From NCBI GenBank assembly GCA_964496205.1, contig CAZBXV010000001.1, positions 1-64,000 of the forward strand: a stretch of 64,000 nucleotides of DNA, given 5' to 3'. The notes beneath the pieces were generated by a model. It saw only the letters and a program-made list of their open reading frames with translations. It made no database searches and was not told the DNA's origin. This DNA comes from CAYLHS01 sp964496205 (GTDB taxonomy: Bacteria > Actinomycetota > Acidimicrobiia > Spongiisociales > UBA4744). Below, piece by piece: positions 33,884 through 42,675 of the stretch (position 1 is its first letter; every line of letters starts with the position of its first letter). The translations under genes and the position numbers were made by a program.

Positions 33884-35037
33884 GCCCTTCGGCCGTTGCG
33901 TGCGATATTCACCAGGACGCCGGTCGCGGCGAACACAGTGAGAATCGAGCTCCCGCCAACCGACATGAAGGGCAATGGCATGCCTGTGATCGGCAGCAGC
34001 CCGACCACGCCACCGATATTGATCAGGGCTTGAAGAGAAATCCATGACACGATGCCGACTCCAAGCATCCGGCCGAACGCGTCAGGAGCCCTCATTGCGA
34101 TCACATACCCCGCGACAGCAATCACGGCAAACATGAGCAGCACCATGACAGCTCCGGCGAAGCCCGTCTCTTCTCCGATGATCGCGAAGATGAAATCTGT
34201 GTGGGCATTCGGAAGGTATGACCATCGGGCACGACTCGCGCCGAGCCCAACACCGAACGCTCCGCCCGTTCCCAAGGCAACGAAACTCTGGATGACCTGG
34301 TATCCGCTCCCCAGCGGATCGGAGAATGGATCGAGGAAGGATGTGATTCGTTCCCGCCGGTACTCGGAGGACAGCGCAAGCAGCAAGGCTCCACCGATGG
34401 ACGCAGCCGCTGTGGCCGCAAGATGCTTCAGCCGCGCTGACGATGCTGCCACGACAGCGAACGCTGCTCCGAAGATCACCAGCGTCGTCCCCAGATCCGG
34501 TTCGAGCATGACAAGGAGCCCGCACAGACCCGCCGACACCGCCAGCGGAACCAGAAGGTGCCACACATCCCCGAGAAGACGGTCCTTGCGCTCTAGAACG
34601 GCGGCCAGATAGGCGATGACGGCGAACTTCGCGAACTCGGAAGGCTGCAACGTGGACGATCCGATCGGAATCCAACGACGGGATCCACCACCAACCACTC
34701 CGATCTGGAGAACGGCGATCAGACCCACAATCGACACGATGAGAAGCGGCAAGGCTGCTTTTCGATAGACCTTGTACGGTGTCCTCGCGGCAAGGATCGC
34801 GATGATGATCCCAACACCAATCCACATCGCCTGCTTGTTGAAGAACGCCCATCCATCACCGTAGGTCTCGATACTGATCACCGATGAAGCGGAACGGATA
34901 GCGCCAAGACCAATCACACTCAACAGCGCGACTGGGACCAGCAGCATGACGGAGAAACGGGTGTTGGCCGTTCGCCGCTGCGCAACCCGTCGCTGAGCCG
35001 ACCGTGCCCGTGTGATGGAAGTGACCCCAGACGTCAT
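33880..35037 (-). CDS. ftsW: Septal peptidoglycan glycosyltransferase FtsW
   Basis: The 385-residue SEDS-family polymerase has ten membrane helices. Motifs include RWIPIGSSTLQPSEFAKFA (about 118-136), LEPDLGTTLVIF, and the C-terminal LPFMSVGGSSIL. A basic N-terminal cytoplasmic segment of about 28 residues precedes the first helix. It polymerises lipid II with FtsI. It overlaps murD and murG by 4 nt each. Confidence 0.95.
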   Translation of the reverse strand: MTSGVTSITRARSAQRRVAQRRTANTRFSVMLLVPVALLSVIGLGAIRSASSVISIETYGDGWAFFNKQAMWIGVGIIIAILAARTPYKVYRKAALPLLIVSIVGLIAVLQIGVVGGGSRRWIPIGSSTLQPSEFAKFAVIAYLAAVLERKDRLLGDVWHLLVPLAVSAGLCGLLVMLEPDLGTTLVIFGAAFAVVAASSARLKHLAATAAASIGGALLLALSSEYRRERITSFLDPFSDPLGSGYQVIQSFVALGTGGAFGVGLGASRARWSYLPNAHTDFIFAIIGEETGFAGAVMVLLMFAVIAVAGYVIAMRAPDAFGRMLGVGIVSWISLQALINIGGVVGLLPITGMPLPFMSVGGSSILTVFAATGVLVNIARNGRRA

Positions 35038-36296
35038 CGTCCCCCCTTTCGCGTGATCACTGCTCGTGTGAAGTCTTCACCCCGCTCGGCATATGACTCA
35101 TACATGTCCCAACTGGTGCAGCCCGGGGCAAGCAACACCGTGTCTCCTTCGACCGCTACGTCGTCGGCCGCTTCAACCGCCTCCGCCATCGTCTCGACTC
35201 TCGTGTACGGGATGCCTTCGGTCAGCACCGCCAGTTCGCCTGCGCTCTCGCCAATGAGTACCAAGTGACGAACGGTACGAATGCGAGTCATAGGGGCGAG
35301 GTCGAGCCCTTTGTTCTGACCGCCGGCGATCAATACCACGGAAGGGAGACTCTCTGCCGAGGCCACGGCTGCGTGTGGGTTGGTGGCCTTGGAGTCGTTC
35401 ACCCACCGGACCCCGTTCCACATGCCGACCAGGTGCCGACGATGAGGTCCAGTCTCAAAACTCGAGATGACATCTCGTACACCCGTCTCGCTCGCTCCCG
35501 CCTCCAACGCTGCGATGGCGGCAGCGCGCAGGTCGCCCACGTAGGCAGGATCCTCGACGGGGAAGACCTCCGGTTCGATGTGCACGTCTCCGTAGTCGAG
35601 GCCACGGCCCCCCGAGAAGTCGACCTTGCGGACAGGAGCGTTGCGGACCATCTCCGCCACGTGGGCATCCCCACCGTTGAAGACGAGGACGTCTTCGCGT
35701 TCCTGGTTCTCGAAGATCCTCGCCTTGGCGGCGGCGTACGCCGGGAAGCTCCCATGCCAGTCGAGATGGTCGGGCGCGAGGTTGAGCACGACTGTCACCC
35801 TGGGGTGGAACGAGTCGATGAAACGAAGCTGGAAACTGGACGCCTCGACTGCCACCGCGTCCCAGGACCCGCCGGCGACGTCGGACAGGGCGAGGCCGAT
35901 GTTCCCGGCCGCAATGGCATGGAGTCCGCTTCCCTTCAACATGTCGGCGACGAGCGCAGTGACCGTGGTCTTGCCGTTCGTTCCGGTGATTGCGATGAGA
36001 GGTGCGTCGACGTGGCGGGAGGCGAATTCGAGCTCCGACCAGACGGGAAGCCCCGCCTCGAGCGCGTCCGTGATTGGATCCGCACGCTCGGGTATGCCCG
36101 GACTGACCACCACGAGCTCCATCCCCATCAGCAGTGACGGATCCCACGGACCACCCACGGCCGAGAACCCTTCGGCGAGCGCCGACTGGGCGACCGCCGG
36201 GTTGGTGTCGAACACGGTCACGCGATAGCCGATTCTCGACGCGAGCCTGGCCGCGGCGCTGCCCGACACCGCACCTCCGAGTACGAGCGTCCTCAT
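35034..36296 (-). CDS. murD: UDP-MurNAc-L-Ala:D-Glu ligase
   Basis: The 420-residue Mur ligase begins MRTLVLGGAVSGSAAARLA. It contains ATP loop ITGTNGKTTVTALV near 107, VEASSFQLRFI, LAPDHLDWHG, WVNDSKATNPHAA, and LAPGCTSWDMYESYAERGE at the C-terminus. The ATG at 36296 shares one base with the mraY stop (TGATG). An open frame continues upstream across mraY but is a shadow. Confidence 0.95.
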   Translation of the reverse strand: MRTLVLGGAVSGSAAARLASRIGYRVTVFDTNPAVAQSALAEGFSAVGGPWDPSLLMGMELVVVSPGIPERADPITDALEAGLPVWSELEFASRHVDAPLIAITGTNGKTTVTALVADMLKGSGLHAIAAGNIGLALSDVAGGSWDAVAVEASSFQLRFIDSFHPRVTVVLNLAPDHLDWHGSFPAYAAAKARIFENQEREDVLVFNGGDAHVAEMVRNAPVRKVDFSGGRGLDYGDVHIEPEVFPVEDPAYVGDLRAAAIAALEAGASETGVRDVISSFETGPHRRHLVGMWNGVRWVNDSKATNPHAAVASAESLPSVVLIAGGQNKGLDLAPMTRIRTVRHLVLIGESAGELAVLTEGIPYTRVETMAEAVEAADDVAVEGDTVLLAPGCTSWDMYESYAERGEDFTRAVITRKGGR

Positions 36297-37360
36297 CAGC
36301 TGACCCCCGGTATGACGAGCAGGCCGCTGTTCACGAAATCCCCGTAGAAGACGGCCACGGCGAGGGCCACACTGATCCCTGCAATGATCCAGAATCGGAT
36401 CACCACGGTGGTTTCGGGCCAGCCACCAAGATCGAAGTGGTAGTGGAACGGCGCCATCCTGAATACGCGCCGTCCCAAGAGACGAAAACTCGCAACCTGA
36501 AGGATCACCGATACCGTCTCGGCGACGTACAGGCCACCCAGAATCACGAGGAGCAGTTCGGTGTTGGTCAAGATCGCCAACGCGGCCATCAGGCCACCGA
36601 GTCCCTGCGAACCGACATCGCCCATGAAGATGCGTGCAGGAGCGGCATTCCACCACAGGAAACCGAGCGTCGCACCGAGCATCGCTGCGGAGACGATTGC
36701 AAGATCGAAGGTGTAGTCGACACCGCTGTAGAACTGGGGGTTCCGAAGCTTCCAGTAGGCGATCAGCACGAAGGCGCCGAATACGAGCGCCGCCGATCCG
36801 GCAGCCAGGCCGTCCATTCCGTCTGCGAGATTCACGGCGTTGGCCGTTCCCGCCAACATCACCAACACGAGGACAACGAAGAAGACGCCCAGGTGGATGC
36901 CGAGCGGTCGTGTGAACGAGAGTTGCGTCGAGACGCCTGCCTGTGATGCACCCCATGCAAACGCGGCAGCGATTGCGAGCTGACCACCGAACTTGGCCGC
37001 CTTCGAGAGGCCAAGGCTGCGCTTCCTCGAGACCTTCATGTAGTCGTCGATCAGCCCGATCAGCCCCATTCCCGTGAGCGCGAACAAGGCGAGGAGTCCC
37101 CCCGTCGTGATCGGTTCGAACAGCAGACGGAAGTGTCCCCCTTCCCAGAATCTGAAATGGGACGCGAGGTAGGCGATCAGCACGGCGGCGATCATCACCA
37201 CGCCGCCCATCGTCGGCGTACCTTGTTTGTGGAAGTGCCCCTCGACCTCCTCCTGGATGAACTGGCCGATGTTGTGTTTCCGAAGCTTCCTGATCGCCCA
37301 CGGCATGGCAAGGATCGAAACCAGGAATGCAACGCCTGCCGATACGCCGAGCCAGATCAC
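36296..37360 (-). CDS. mraY: Phospho-MurNAc-pentapeptide translocase MraY
   Basis: The 354-residue protein has about ten membrane helices. Motifs are HFHKQGTPTMGG (about 42-53), the Asp pair in LIGLIDDYMKV, NAVNLADGMDGLAAG, the MGDVGSQGLGG segment and the C-terminal PFHYHFDLGGWPE. It makes lipid I. The start is GTG at 37360, overlapping the murE stop as GTGA. In most clusters murF would lie between murE and mraY; here there is no room for it. Confidence 0.96.
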   Translation of the reverse strand: MIWLGVSAGVAFLVSILAMPWAIRKLRKHNIGQFIQEEVEGHFHKQGTPTMGGVVMIAAVLIAYLASHFRFWEGGHFRLLFEPITTGGLLALFALTGMGLIGLIDDYMKVSRKRSLGLSKAAKFGGQLAIAAAFAWGASQAGVSTQLSFTRPLGIHLGVFFVVLVLVMLAGTANAVNLADGMDGLAAGSAALVFGAFVLIAYWKLRNPQFYSGVDYTFDLAIVSAAMLGATLGFLWWNAAPARIFMGDVGSQGLGGLMAALAILTNTELLLVILGGLYVAETVSVILQVASFRLLGRRVFRMAPFHYHFDLGGWPETTVVIRFWIIAGISVALAVAVFYGDFVNSGLLVIPGVS

Positions 37361-38805
37361 AAGTGTTCCTCCAGCGCCTGCCGGGCCACCTCGCGATCAT
37401 CGAAGTGGACCACTCGATCCTTGAACGCCTGCGTCGTTTCGTGTCCCTTGCCGAGGATCATGACCGCGTCGCCCGCTTCGGCCCGGCGAACGGCTTCGAA
37501 GATCGCCTCCCGCCTGTCGATCTCGATCACAACGTCGGATGACGTGACCCCGGACCTCACCGCCCGTGCGATCGTCAACGGATCCTCAGACCTCGGGTTG
37601 TCGCTGGTGACGATCACGACATCTGCTGACGATGCGGCTGCTCCCATCGCCTCCCGCTTTGAGTGATCCCGATCGCCTCCAGCGCCGAGAACCGCGATGA
37701 CGCGTCCTTCGGTAGTTGCCCGTGCCGACTCCAGTGCAGCCCTGATGCCATCAGGTGTGTGCGCGTAGTCGACGATCACAGCGATGGGGCTGCGGGCATC
37801 GACCAGTTCGAAACGGCCTGTGACCGGGTGAACCGATGCAAGACCCGCAACGATGTGGTTCCTCTCGATACCCAGCGCGAGCGCACATCCCGTGGCAACG
37901 AGGGCGTTGGCGACGTTGAACGTTCCTCCGAGTCCGAGTGTGACCGGGAAGGCATCATCGGGTGTCCGAACGGTGAATGTCGAGTGCGTCGTGAACACAT
38001 GCACCGACTCTGCACGAACGTTCGCGTGTGATTCGAATCCGACACGTGTCACGGGAACATCGACAGAGGCCGCAAGACGCTCGCCGTAGGGATCGTCGAC
38101 GAAGATCACGGCCTGCTCGGTCGTGTCAGACGTGAAGAGCTGGGCTTTCGCAGCGAAGTAGGTGTCCATGTCTTTGTGGAAATCGAGGTGATCTTGGGAG
38201 AGGTTGGTGAACCCTGCAACCTTGAAGCGGGTGCCGTCCACCCGGTGTAGTGCGAGTGAGTGCGACGATACCTCCATCGCGGCGAAATCGACCGAACGGT
38301 CGACCATCTCGGCGAAAAGATCCTGAAGCTCGGACGCTTCGGGCGTCGTTCGTTCCAAGGGGATGCGCATCCCGTCGACGCGGGCACCGATGGTTCCGAC
38401 AACCGCAGCACTCATTCCGGCCGCCTTGCCGATCGACTCGAGGAGATGTGTCACCGTGGTCTTGCCGTTGGTCCCGGTGATCCCAACCACGGCGAGACGG
38501 CGCGACGGATGGTCACGCACGAGCGAAGATACCGGCCCGAGCGCGAGCCGCGTGTCCTCGACGATGACCTGGGGAATGGCAACGTCCATCGGATGATCCA
38601 CGCAGACTGCAGCGGCTCCGTTCGCGATGGCCCCTTCGACGTAGCGATGACCATCGGCCTCGAATCCACGAATCGCAACGAACAGGGTTCCGGCGGTCAC
38701 TCGCCTGCTGTCGTGCTCCACGTTGTCGATCGTGACCGAACCGTCCCCGATGACTCGGCCTTGAAGGTTCACCGCGGCTTGATCGACGGTTAGATCACGA
38801 TGCAT
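37357..38805 (-). CDS. murE: UDP-MurNAc-dipeptide:meso-DAP ligase MurE
   Basis: The 482-residue Mur ligase has VGITGTNGKTTVTHLLESI near 107, the carbamylated-Lys region MEVSSHSLALHRVDG, LSQDHLDFHKDM, VDYAHTPDGI, and TSDNPRSEDP near residue 400. The DNPR motif is the known determinant for meso-diaminopimelate rather than lysine. It is MurE and not a MurF. The ATG at 38805 overlaps ftsI by 11 nt. Confidence 0.95.
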   Translation of the reverse strand: MHRDLTVDQAAVNLQGRVIGDGSVTIDNVEHDSRRVTAGTLFVAIRGFEADGHRYVEGAIANGAAAVCVDHPMDVAIPQVIVEDTRLALGPVSSLVRDHPSRRLAVVGITGTNGKTTVTHLLESIGKAAGMSAAVVGTIGARVDGMRIPLERTTPEASELQDLFAEMVDRSVDFAAMEVSSHSLALHRVDGTRFKVAGFTNLSQDHLDFHKDMDTYFAAKAQLFTSDTTEQAVIFVDDPYGERLAASVDVPVTRVGFESHANVRAESVHVFTTHSTFTVRTPDDAFPVTLGLGGTFNVANALVATGCALALGIERNHIVAGLASVHPVTGRFELVDARSPIAVIVDYAHTPDGIRAALESARATTEGRVIAVLGAGGDRDHSKREAMGAAASSADVVIVTSDNPRSEDPLTIARAVRSGVTSSDVVIEIDRREAIFEAVRRAEAGDAVMILGKGHETTQAFKDRVVHFDDREVARQALEEHL

Positions 38806-40531
38806 CGGGTGGTACTCCCAGCCGGTGAAGTGTCTCCTCCATGATCTCGGAAAACGCGGGCGCGGCGACGCGGCCACCGCTCTCGCCGATCTGCGGAGAG
38901 TCGACGACCACTCCTACCACAACCTGGGGATTTGACGCGGGAGCCATGCCAATGAAGCTCACGACATAGTTGTCGGTGTAGCCCTCACCAGGAACGTACT
39001 TGCGAGCAGTGCCCGTCTTGCCCGCGGCCGTGTAGCCGTCTACCTGGGCGTTGTGCCCTGTTCCCTCCGGACTCTGAATCACATTCTGGAGAAGCGCCTG
39101 CATGATCTTCGCCGTGCTTTGCGAGACGACCTGCCGGGTTTGGGGAGTGATCGGTTGATGTACCCCCGATCCATCCACGAGGTCCTTGACCAAGTGAGGC
39201 TGAACCCACACGCCATCATTCGCAATCGCGCCATACGCGGCAGCCATCTGAAGGGGTGTCACGGAGACCGCATACCCGATTGCGGCGGACGCGAAGCACG
39301 ATGGACACGTCGGGTCGAGATTGAGCGCTCCTGGCGATTCCCCCGGAACGTCCGCTCCGGTCTTCTGTCCGAGTCCAAACGCCTCGATGTAGTCGGCGAG
39401 TCGGGCGTTACCGAGCAGCTTCTGCACCAGAATCGTACCGACGTTTGAAGAACGGGTGACGATATCCCTCACGGTCAGACTCTCGGTCGGATGCCGTTCC
39501 GCATCGTGGTAGCAGCCGTTGATCTGCACCCCGGAGGAGGTGGTCTGTTTCGCACACGAACCCTTCACAACCTCGAGGGTGTCGGGAACCTCGAACACGG
39601 TCCCTGGTGCAACCATCTTTGACTCGATCGCGCCGGCGATCGTGATCAGCTTCTCTGTGCTGCCGGGCTCATAGGCGCCGAGAACAGCCCAGTTGGTCCA
39701 GTCGTCCTGCGACGATTCACTCCGGTTGTTCGGATCGAAACTCGGCACCGTGGCCATGGCGAGAATCTCGCCTGTCGCCGGATCGAGAACGACCGCGGTG
39801 CATCGTTCTGCCTTGTTGCGCACCAGCGTTTCCTGGCATGCCCGTTCGGCGATGTACTGGATATCTCGGTCGATCGTGGTGACCAGATCACTTCCCGGAG
39901 TGGCGGGCTCTACCTCGTACAGACCCTGGGGAATGATGTTGCCATTGCGGTCCTGCTCGAACCTGACCTCTCCGGGTATCCCTGTGAGTTGTGTGTTGTA
40001 TTGGAACTCGAGGCCCTCGAGCCCGTTTCCGTCGGGGTCCACGAACCCCAAGACCTGTGCAGCGAGGGTTCCTTCCGGGTACACGCGCATCGCCTCAGGG
40101 TACGTGTAGATGCCCGTGATCTCGAGGTTTTCCACCAGCTGTGCCCGCTCCTCGTCGACCTGGCGGGCGATCGTCACCCACCGGTGATCGGACTGCAGCA
40201 CGGCGAGTACGTTGGCCTCGTCGATGCCGAGGGTCGCGGCGATGAGCTTGGCCATCTTCGCCGGATCCTGAACGAGTGTCGTGTCGGCACCGATCGTCTT
40301 GCCCTGGACGGTGATCGCCAGTTCGCGACCGTCTCGGTCGTAGATCGTTCCTCGATCAGCGGCCAGAACCTTGACCTTCTCCCGCTGCTCAACGCCGCGC
40401 TGTTCGTAGTTCGATGCTTGGACGATCTGAAGCTGAAAAAGCCTGAATCCGACCCCAACCCATGACAGGATCACGATCGACGCGATGATCACCACCCTTG
40501 TCGAGAGGCGGCCAGCGTTCCGCCGTGCCAT
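38795..40531 (-). CDS. ftsI: Septal transpeptidase FtsI (PBP3)
   Basis: The 578-residue class B penicillin-binding protein has a basic N-terminus and one membrane helix (about 11-33), then a dimerisation domain starting ADRGTIYDRDGRELA. The transpeptidase domain has the serine motif STEK (about 289), SSN (TRSSNVGT, about 355) and KTG (AAGKTGTARK, about 503). It crosslinks septal peptidoglycan. Shine-Dalgarno GGAGGAG precedes the ATG by about 8 nt. Confidence 0.95.
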   Translation of the reverse strand: MARRNAGRLSTRVVIIASIVILSWVGVGFRLFQLQIVQASNYEQRGVEQREKVKVLAADRGTIYDRDGRELAITVQGKTIGADTTLVQDPAKMAKLIAATLGIDEANVLAVLQSDHRWVTIARQVDEERAQLVENLEITGIYTYPEAMRVYPEGTLAAQVLGFVDPDGNGLEGLEFQYNTQLTGIPGEVRFEQDRNGNIIPQGLYEVEPATPGSDLVTTIDRDIQYIAERACQETLVRNKAERCTAVVLDPATGEILAMATVPSFDPNNRSESSQDDWTNWAVLGAYEPGSTEKLITIAGAIESKMVAPGTVFEVPDTLEVVKGSCAKQTTSSGVQINGCYHDAERHPTESLTVRDIVTRSSNVGTILVQKLLGNARLADYIEAFGLGQKTGADVPGESPGALNLDPTCPSCFASAAIGYAVSVTPLQMAAAYGAIANDGVWVQPHLVKDLVDGSGVHQPITPQTRQVVSQSTAKIMQALLQNVIQSPEGTGHNAQVDGYTAAGKTGTARKYVPGEGYTDNYVVSFIGMAPASNPQVVVGVVVDSPQIGESGGRVAAPAFSEIMEETLHRLGVPPDAS

Positions 40532-40587
40532 CCGTCAACTCCTCCGCCGAGTGACGGTCCGTCTCCCGGAGGGAGAGCGATTGCACG

Positions 40588-40992
40588 TCATGGTGCTGCT
40601 GTCAGGATCGACTTCACCTCGGCGAATCGATCTCCATCTGTCGGTGCGGGATCACCGACGCCGTCTGCGACGACGACCTCCACATCACTCGGATACACAA
40701 GGCCGAGATCGGCGGCTCGTTCGAGGACGCGAGACGGTGCCTGTAGTTCGGCTACCTCGAGACGTAATTGCTGGTATCGATCCTGCTCAGTCTGGATCTG
40801 TGATCTCAGCTCGCTCAATTCGAGCGCAGGTTTGTCAAGCGCAACCCTGGAGAGAATCAGTGCAAAGAACAGCAGTATCGCCACGGAGCTGAAGATCGCC
40901 CAGGTTCCGAGCGTCGGCTTCAGATTCCTCCCTCCGGCGACGACGCGAAGACGACGGTTGGTCTGACGGACCGGGGATGGGCGGGCCGTCAT
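40588..40992 (-). CDS. ftsL: Divisome protein FtsL
   Basis: The 134-residue bitopic protein has a basic cytoplasmic tail (about 1-28), one membrane helix (about 31-52), then a coiled coil (ALELSELRSQIQTEQDRYQ...) and a short LGLVYPSDVEVV segment. Identification rests on topology and position between rsmH and ftsI, since FtsL sequence is poorly conserved. The ATG overlaps the rsmH stop (ATGA). Confidence 0.85.
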   Translation of the reverse strand: MTARPSPVRQTNRRLRVVAGGRNLKPTLGTWAIFSSVAILLFFALILSRVALDKPALELSELRSQIQTEQDRYQQLRLEVAELQAPSRVLERAADLGLVYPSDVEVVVADGVGDPAPTDGDRFAEVKSILTAAP

Positions 40993-41888
40993 GCTGCCAC
41001 CTTCTCGGCGGCCCGAAGTCGTGCGCTCCGCGCTCGCGGGTTCCTGGCGATCTCGTCGTCGCCCGGCGCAATTGGCTTGCGTGTGAGGACCCTGAGTTCG
41101 GCGGTCTGGCCACAGCCACACTCGGGAAGGTCGGGTGGGCATACGCAACCGACGGCTCCCTGCGCGAACCGACGCTTCGTGATCCGGTCCTCGAGCGAGT
41201 GGTACGAGATCACGACACACCTGCCGCCCGGCATGAGAGACTCGATCGCCGCGTCCAGGCCTTCCTCGAGTGCCTCGAGTTCACCGTTGACTGCGATGCG
41301 GAGCGCCTGGAATGTCCGTCGGGCCGGGTGACCCCCTGTCCGGCGCGTGGCAGCAGGAATGGCTGCCTTCACGATTTCGGCGAGCAGCGCCGTGTCGTGA
41401 ACCGGCCTCGCCGAGATGATGGCTCGTGCAATACGACCGGCGAACCGCTCCTCCCCGTAGCGACGAAGGATCCTCGCGAGCGATGCCTCGTCCCACTGGT
41501 TGACGATTTCATCGGCTGTCAGGCCGGCGTCCGGTCCCATACGCATGTCGAGCGGACCTTCGGTTCGGTACGAGAAGCCCCGAGCTGCCTCGTCGAGCTG
41601 ATGCGATGAGACACCGAGGTCGAACAGGACACCGGCGACTTCCTTCGTGCCGGTCTCGTCGAGAACCTGCCGCAATTCACGGAAGTTTCGACGATGAACC
41701 TCTCCGGTGACGTCGGCATCGCGATCCAGGGCAATGACCCGTCTATCAAGACGCTCGGCGATCGCGCTGGTGTGGCCCCCACCCCCGTAGGTGGCATCGA
41801 CGATCGCGCCTGCCGGTACGGGACGAAACAACTCGATCACCTCCTCCACCATCACCGGGTCGTGGTATGTGTCCTGTGTCTGATCCAT
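40989..41888 (-). CDS. rsmH: 16S rRNA m4C1402 methyltransferase
   Basis: The 299-residue SAM methyltransferase has DTYHDPVMVEEVIELF, SAM loop DATYGGGGHTSAIAERL, FDLGVSSHQLDEAARGFSYR, GPLDMRM and ISYHSLEDRITKRRF. It methylates the ribosomal P site. The ATG at 41888 was chosen for fit to family N-termini; an in-frame ATG 20 codons upstream (41948) is also open. The leader between mraZ and this gene can form a perfect 16-bp stem covering the start. Confidence 0.94.
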   Translation of the reverse strand: MDQTQDTYHDPVMVEEVIELFRPVPAGAIVDATYGGGGHTSAIAERLDRRVIALDRDADVTGEVHRRNFRELRQVLDETGTKEVAGVLFDLGVSSHQLDEAARGFSYRTEGPLDMRMGPDAGLTADEIVNQWDEASLARILRRYGEERFAGRIARAIISARPVHDTALLAEIVKAAIPAATRRTGGHPARRTFQALRIAVNGELEALEEGLDAAIESLMPGGRCVVISYHSLEDRITKRRFAQGAVGCVCPPDLPECGCGQTAELRVLTRKPIAPGDDEIARNPRARSARLRAAEKVAA

Positions 41889-41968
41889 TGCCAGCCCCCC
41901 GGGCGCTGGCACCAATGGGAAGCGGGCGGAGTAAGGGGCTTTCCTCATGGTTCCGGGGGGCTGGCAAT
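41887..41968 (-). promoter_or_regulatory. Structured rsmH leader (possible mraW RNA motif)
   Basis: On the minus strand ATTGCCAGCCCCCCGG (41968-41953) is perfectly complementary to CCGGGGGGCTGGCAAT (41902-41887). The latter ends in the first two bases of the rsmH ATG. A second TGCCAGC inside the loop can instead pair with the same GCTGGCA, giving a 7-bp local hairpin. The two folds are mutually exclusive. An mraW RNA motif is known from actinobacterial mraW (rsmH) leaders; equivalence is inferred. Confidence 0.65.
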
Positions 41969-41981
41969 ACACCAGGCTGGG

Positions 41982-42413
41982 TCACATCCCTTCGATACCG
42001 AACTCCTCTCCCATGTTCGCGAGGAACTCATCGTCTTCCGACGAGAGGTTCTCCCAGCTCTCCTGGTTCCAGATTTCGATGCGGTCCAGGACGCCGACGA
42101 CCACCGTGTCCCGTTCGAGGCCGGCGTAGGTGCGGAGATGCTCCGGAATCACGACTCGACCCTGACGGTCTGGGACCTGTTCCTTCGCACCGGAGAGATA
42201 GGCGCGAAGGTAGGCGCGGACCTTCTTATTCGTGCGGGGCAGGCGATTCAGTTTCTCCACCTCTTCTTCCCATCGGGAGAGAGGGAAGACGTAGAGGCAC
42301 TTCTCCTGCCCCTTGGTGACGACACAGCCATCGGCGAAGTCATCGCGAACATCGGCGGGCAGCACGATTCGCCCTTTCGGGTCGACGGTGTGCCGGTACT
42401 CACCGAGGAACAC
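41982..42413 (-). CDS. mraZ: Transcriptional regulator MraZ
   Basis: The 143-residue protein has two AbrB-like repeats: FLGEYRHTVDPKGRIVLPAD at the N-terminus and the second DRQGRVVIPEHLRTYAGL near residue 80. MraZ represses its own dcw operon by binding repeated TGG boxes, and such boxes lie upstream here. The GTG at 42413 (reading M-F-L-G-E-Y) is preceded by GGAGA 9 nt upstream; no ATG start fits the family N-terminus. Confidence 0.94.
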   Translation of the reverse strand: MFLGEYRHTVDPKGRIVLPADVRDDFADGCVVTKGQEKCLYVFPLSRWEEEVEKLNRLPRTNKKVRAYLRAYLSGAKEQVPDRQGRVVIPEHLRTYAGLERDTVVVGVLDRIEIWNQESWENLSSEDDEFLANMGEEFGIEGM

Positions 42414-42446
42414 GGCTGATTCTCCGACAATTGCATCTACGGTCCT

Positions 42447-42487
42447 CCACTGCGCGCCACTATGACCCATTCCACACCACATGTCAA
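42447..42487 (-). promoter_or_regulatory. dcw cluster promoter overlapped by MraZ operator
   Basis: Minus strand: TTGACA (42487-42482), 17-nt spacer, CATAGT (42464-42459). TGG triplets begin at 42479, 42469, 42459 and 42449, an exact 10-nt period, covering spacer, -10 and start region. MraZ is known to bind TGG-containing direct repeats with 10-bp spacing. Transcription should begin near 42452, giving a leader of about 40 nt. Confidence 0.75.
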
Positions 42488-42662
42488 CTCATTCGGCCCA
42501 CTTTCTTCGCGGTTGCTCCCCGAAACGGTCCGAGCGACCCACGTGGCCCGCCAGGCGAGGAATCTGCACGGGTCGACACCAGACGTGGCCTGCCGTCCGG
42601 CCACATGGCGATCGAGCGTCTCGCCGCTCCGAGCGGTGAGTTGGGCCGAACACCACGCCCAC

Positions 42663-42668
42663 TATTCT
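42663..42668 (+). promoter_or_regulatory. -10 box of a leaderless promoter for marC
   Basis: TATTCT, preceded by CAC, lies 7 nt before the ATG. No Shine-Dalgarno is present. Confidence 0.6.
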
Positions 42669-42675
42669 CCGCCAC

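Noticed and set aside
35034..37400. 788-residue ORF suggesting a MurD fusion protein
   Set aside because: The N-terminal 360 residues are an out-of-frame read of mraY; MurD starts at 36296 with a normal one-base overlap.
41888..41948. Upstream in-frame ATG as the main rsmH start
   Set aside because: The extra 20 residues have no similarity to RsmH N-termini and lie inside the leader hairpin loop; kept only as an alternative.
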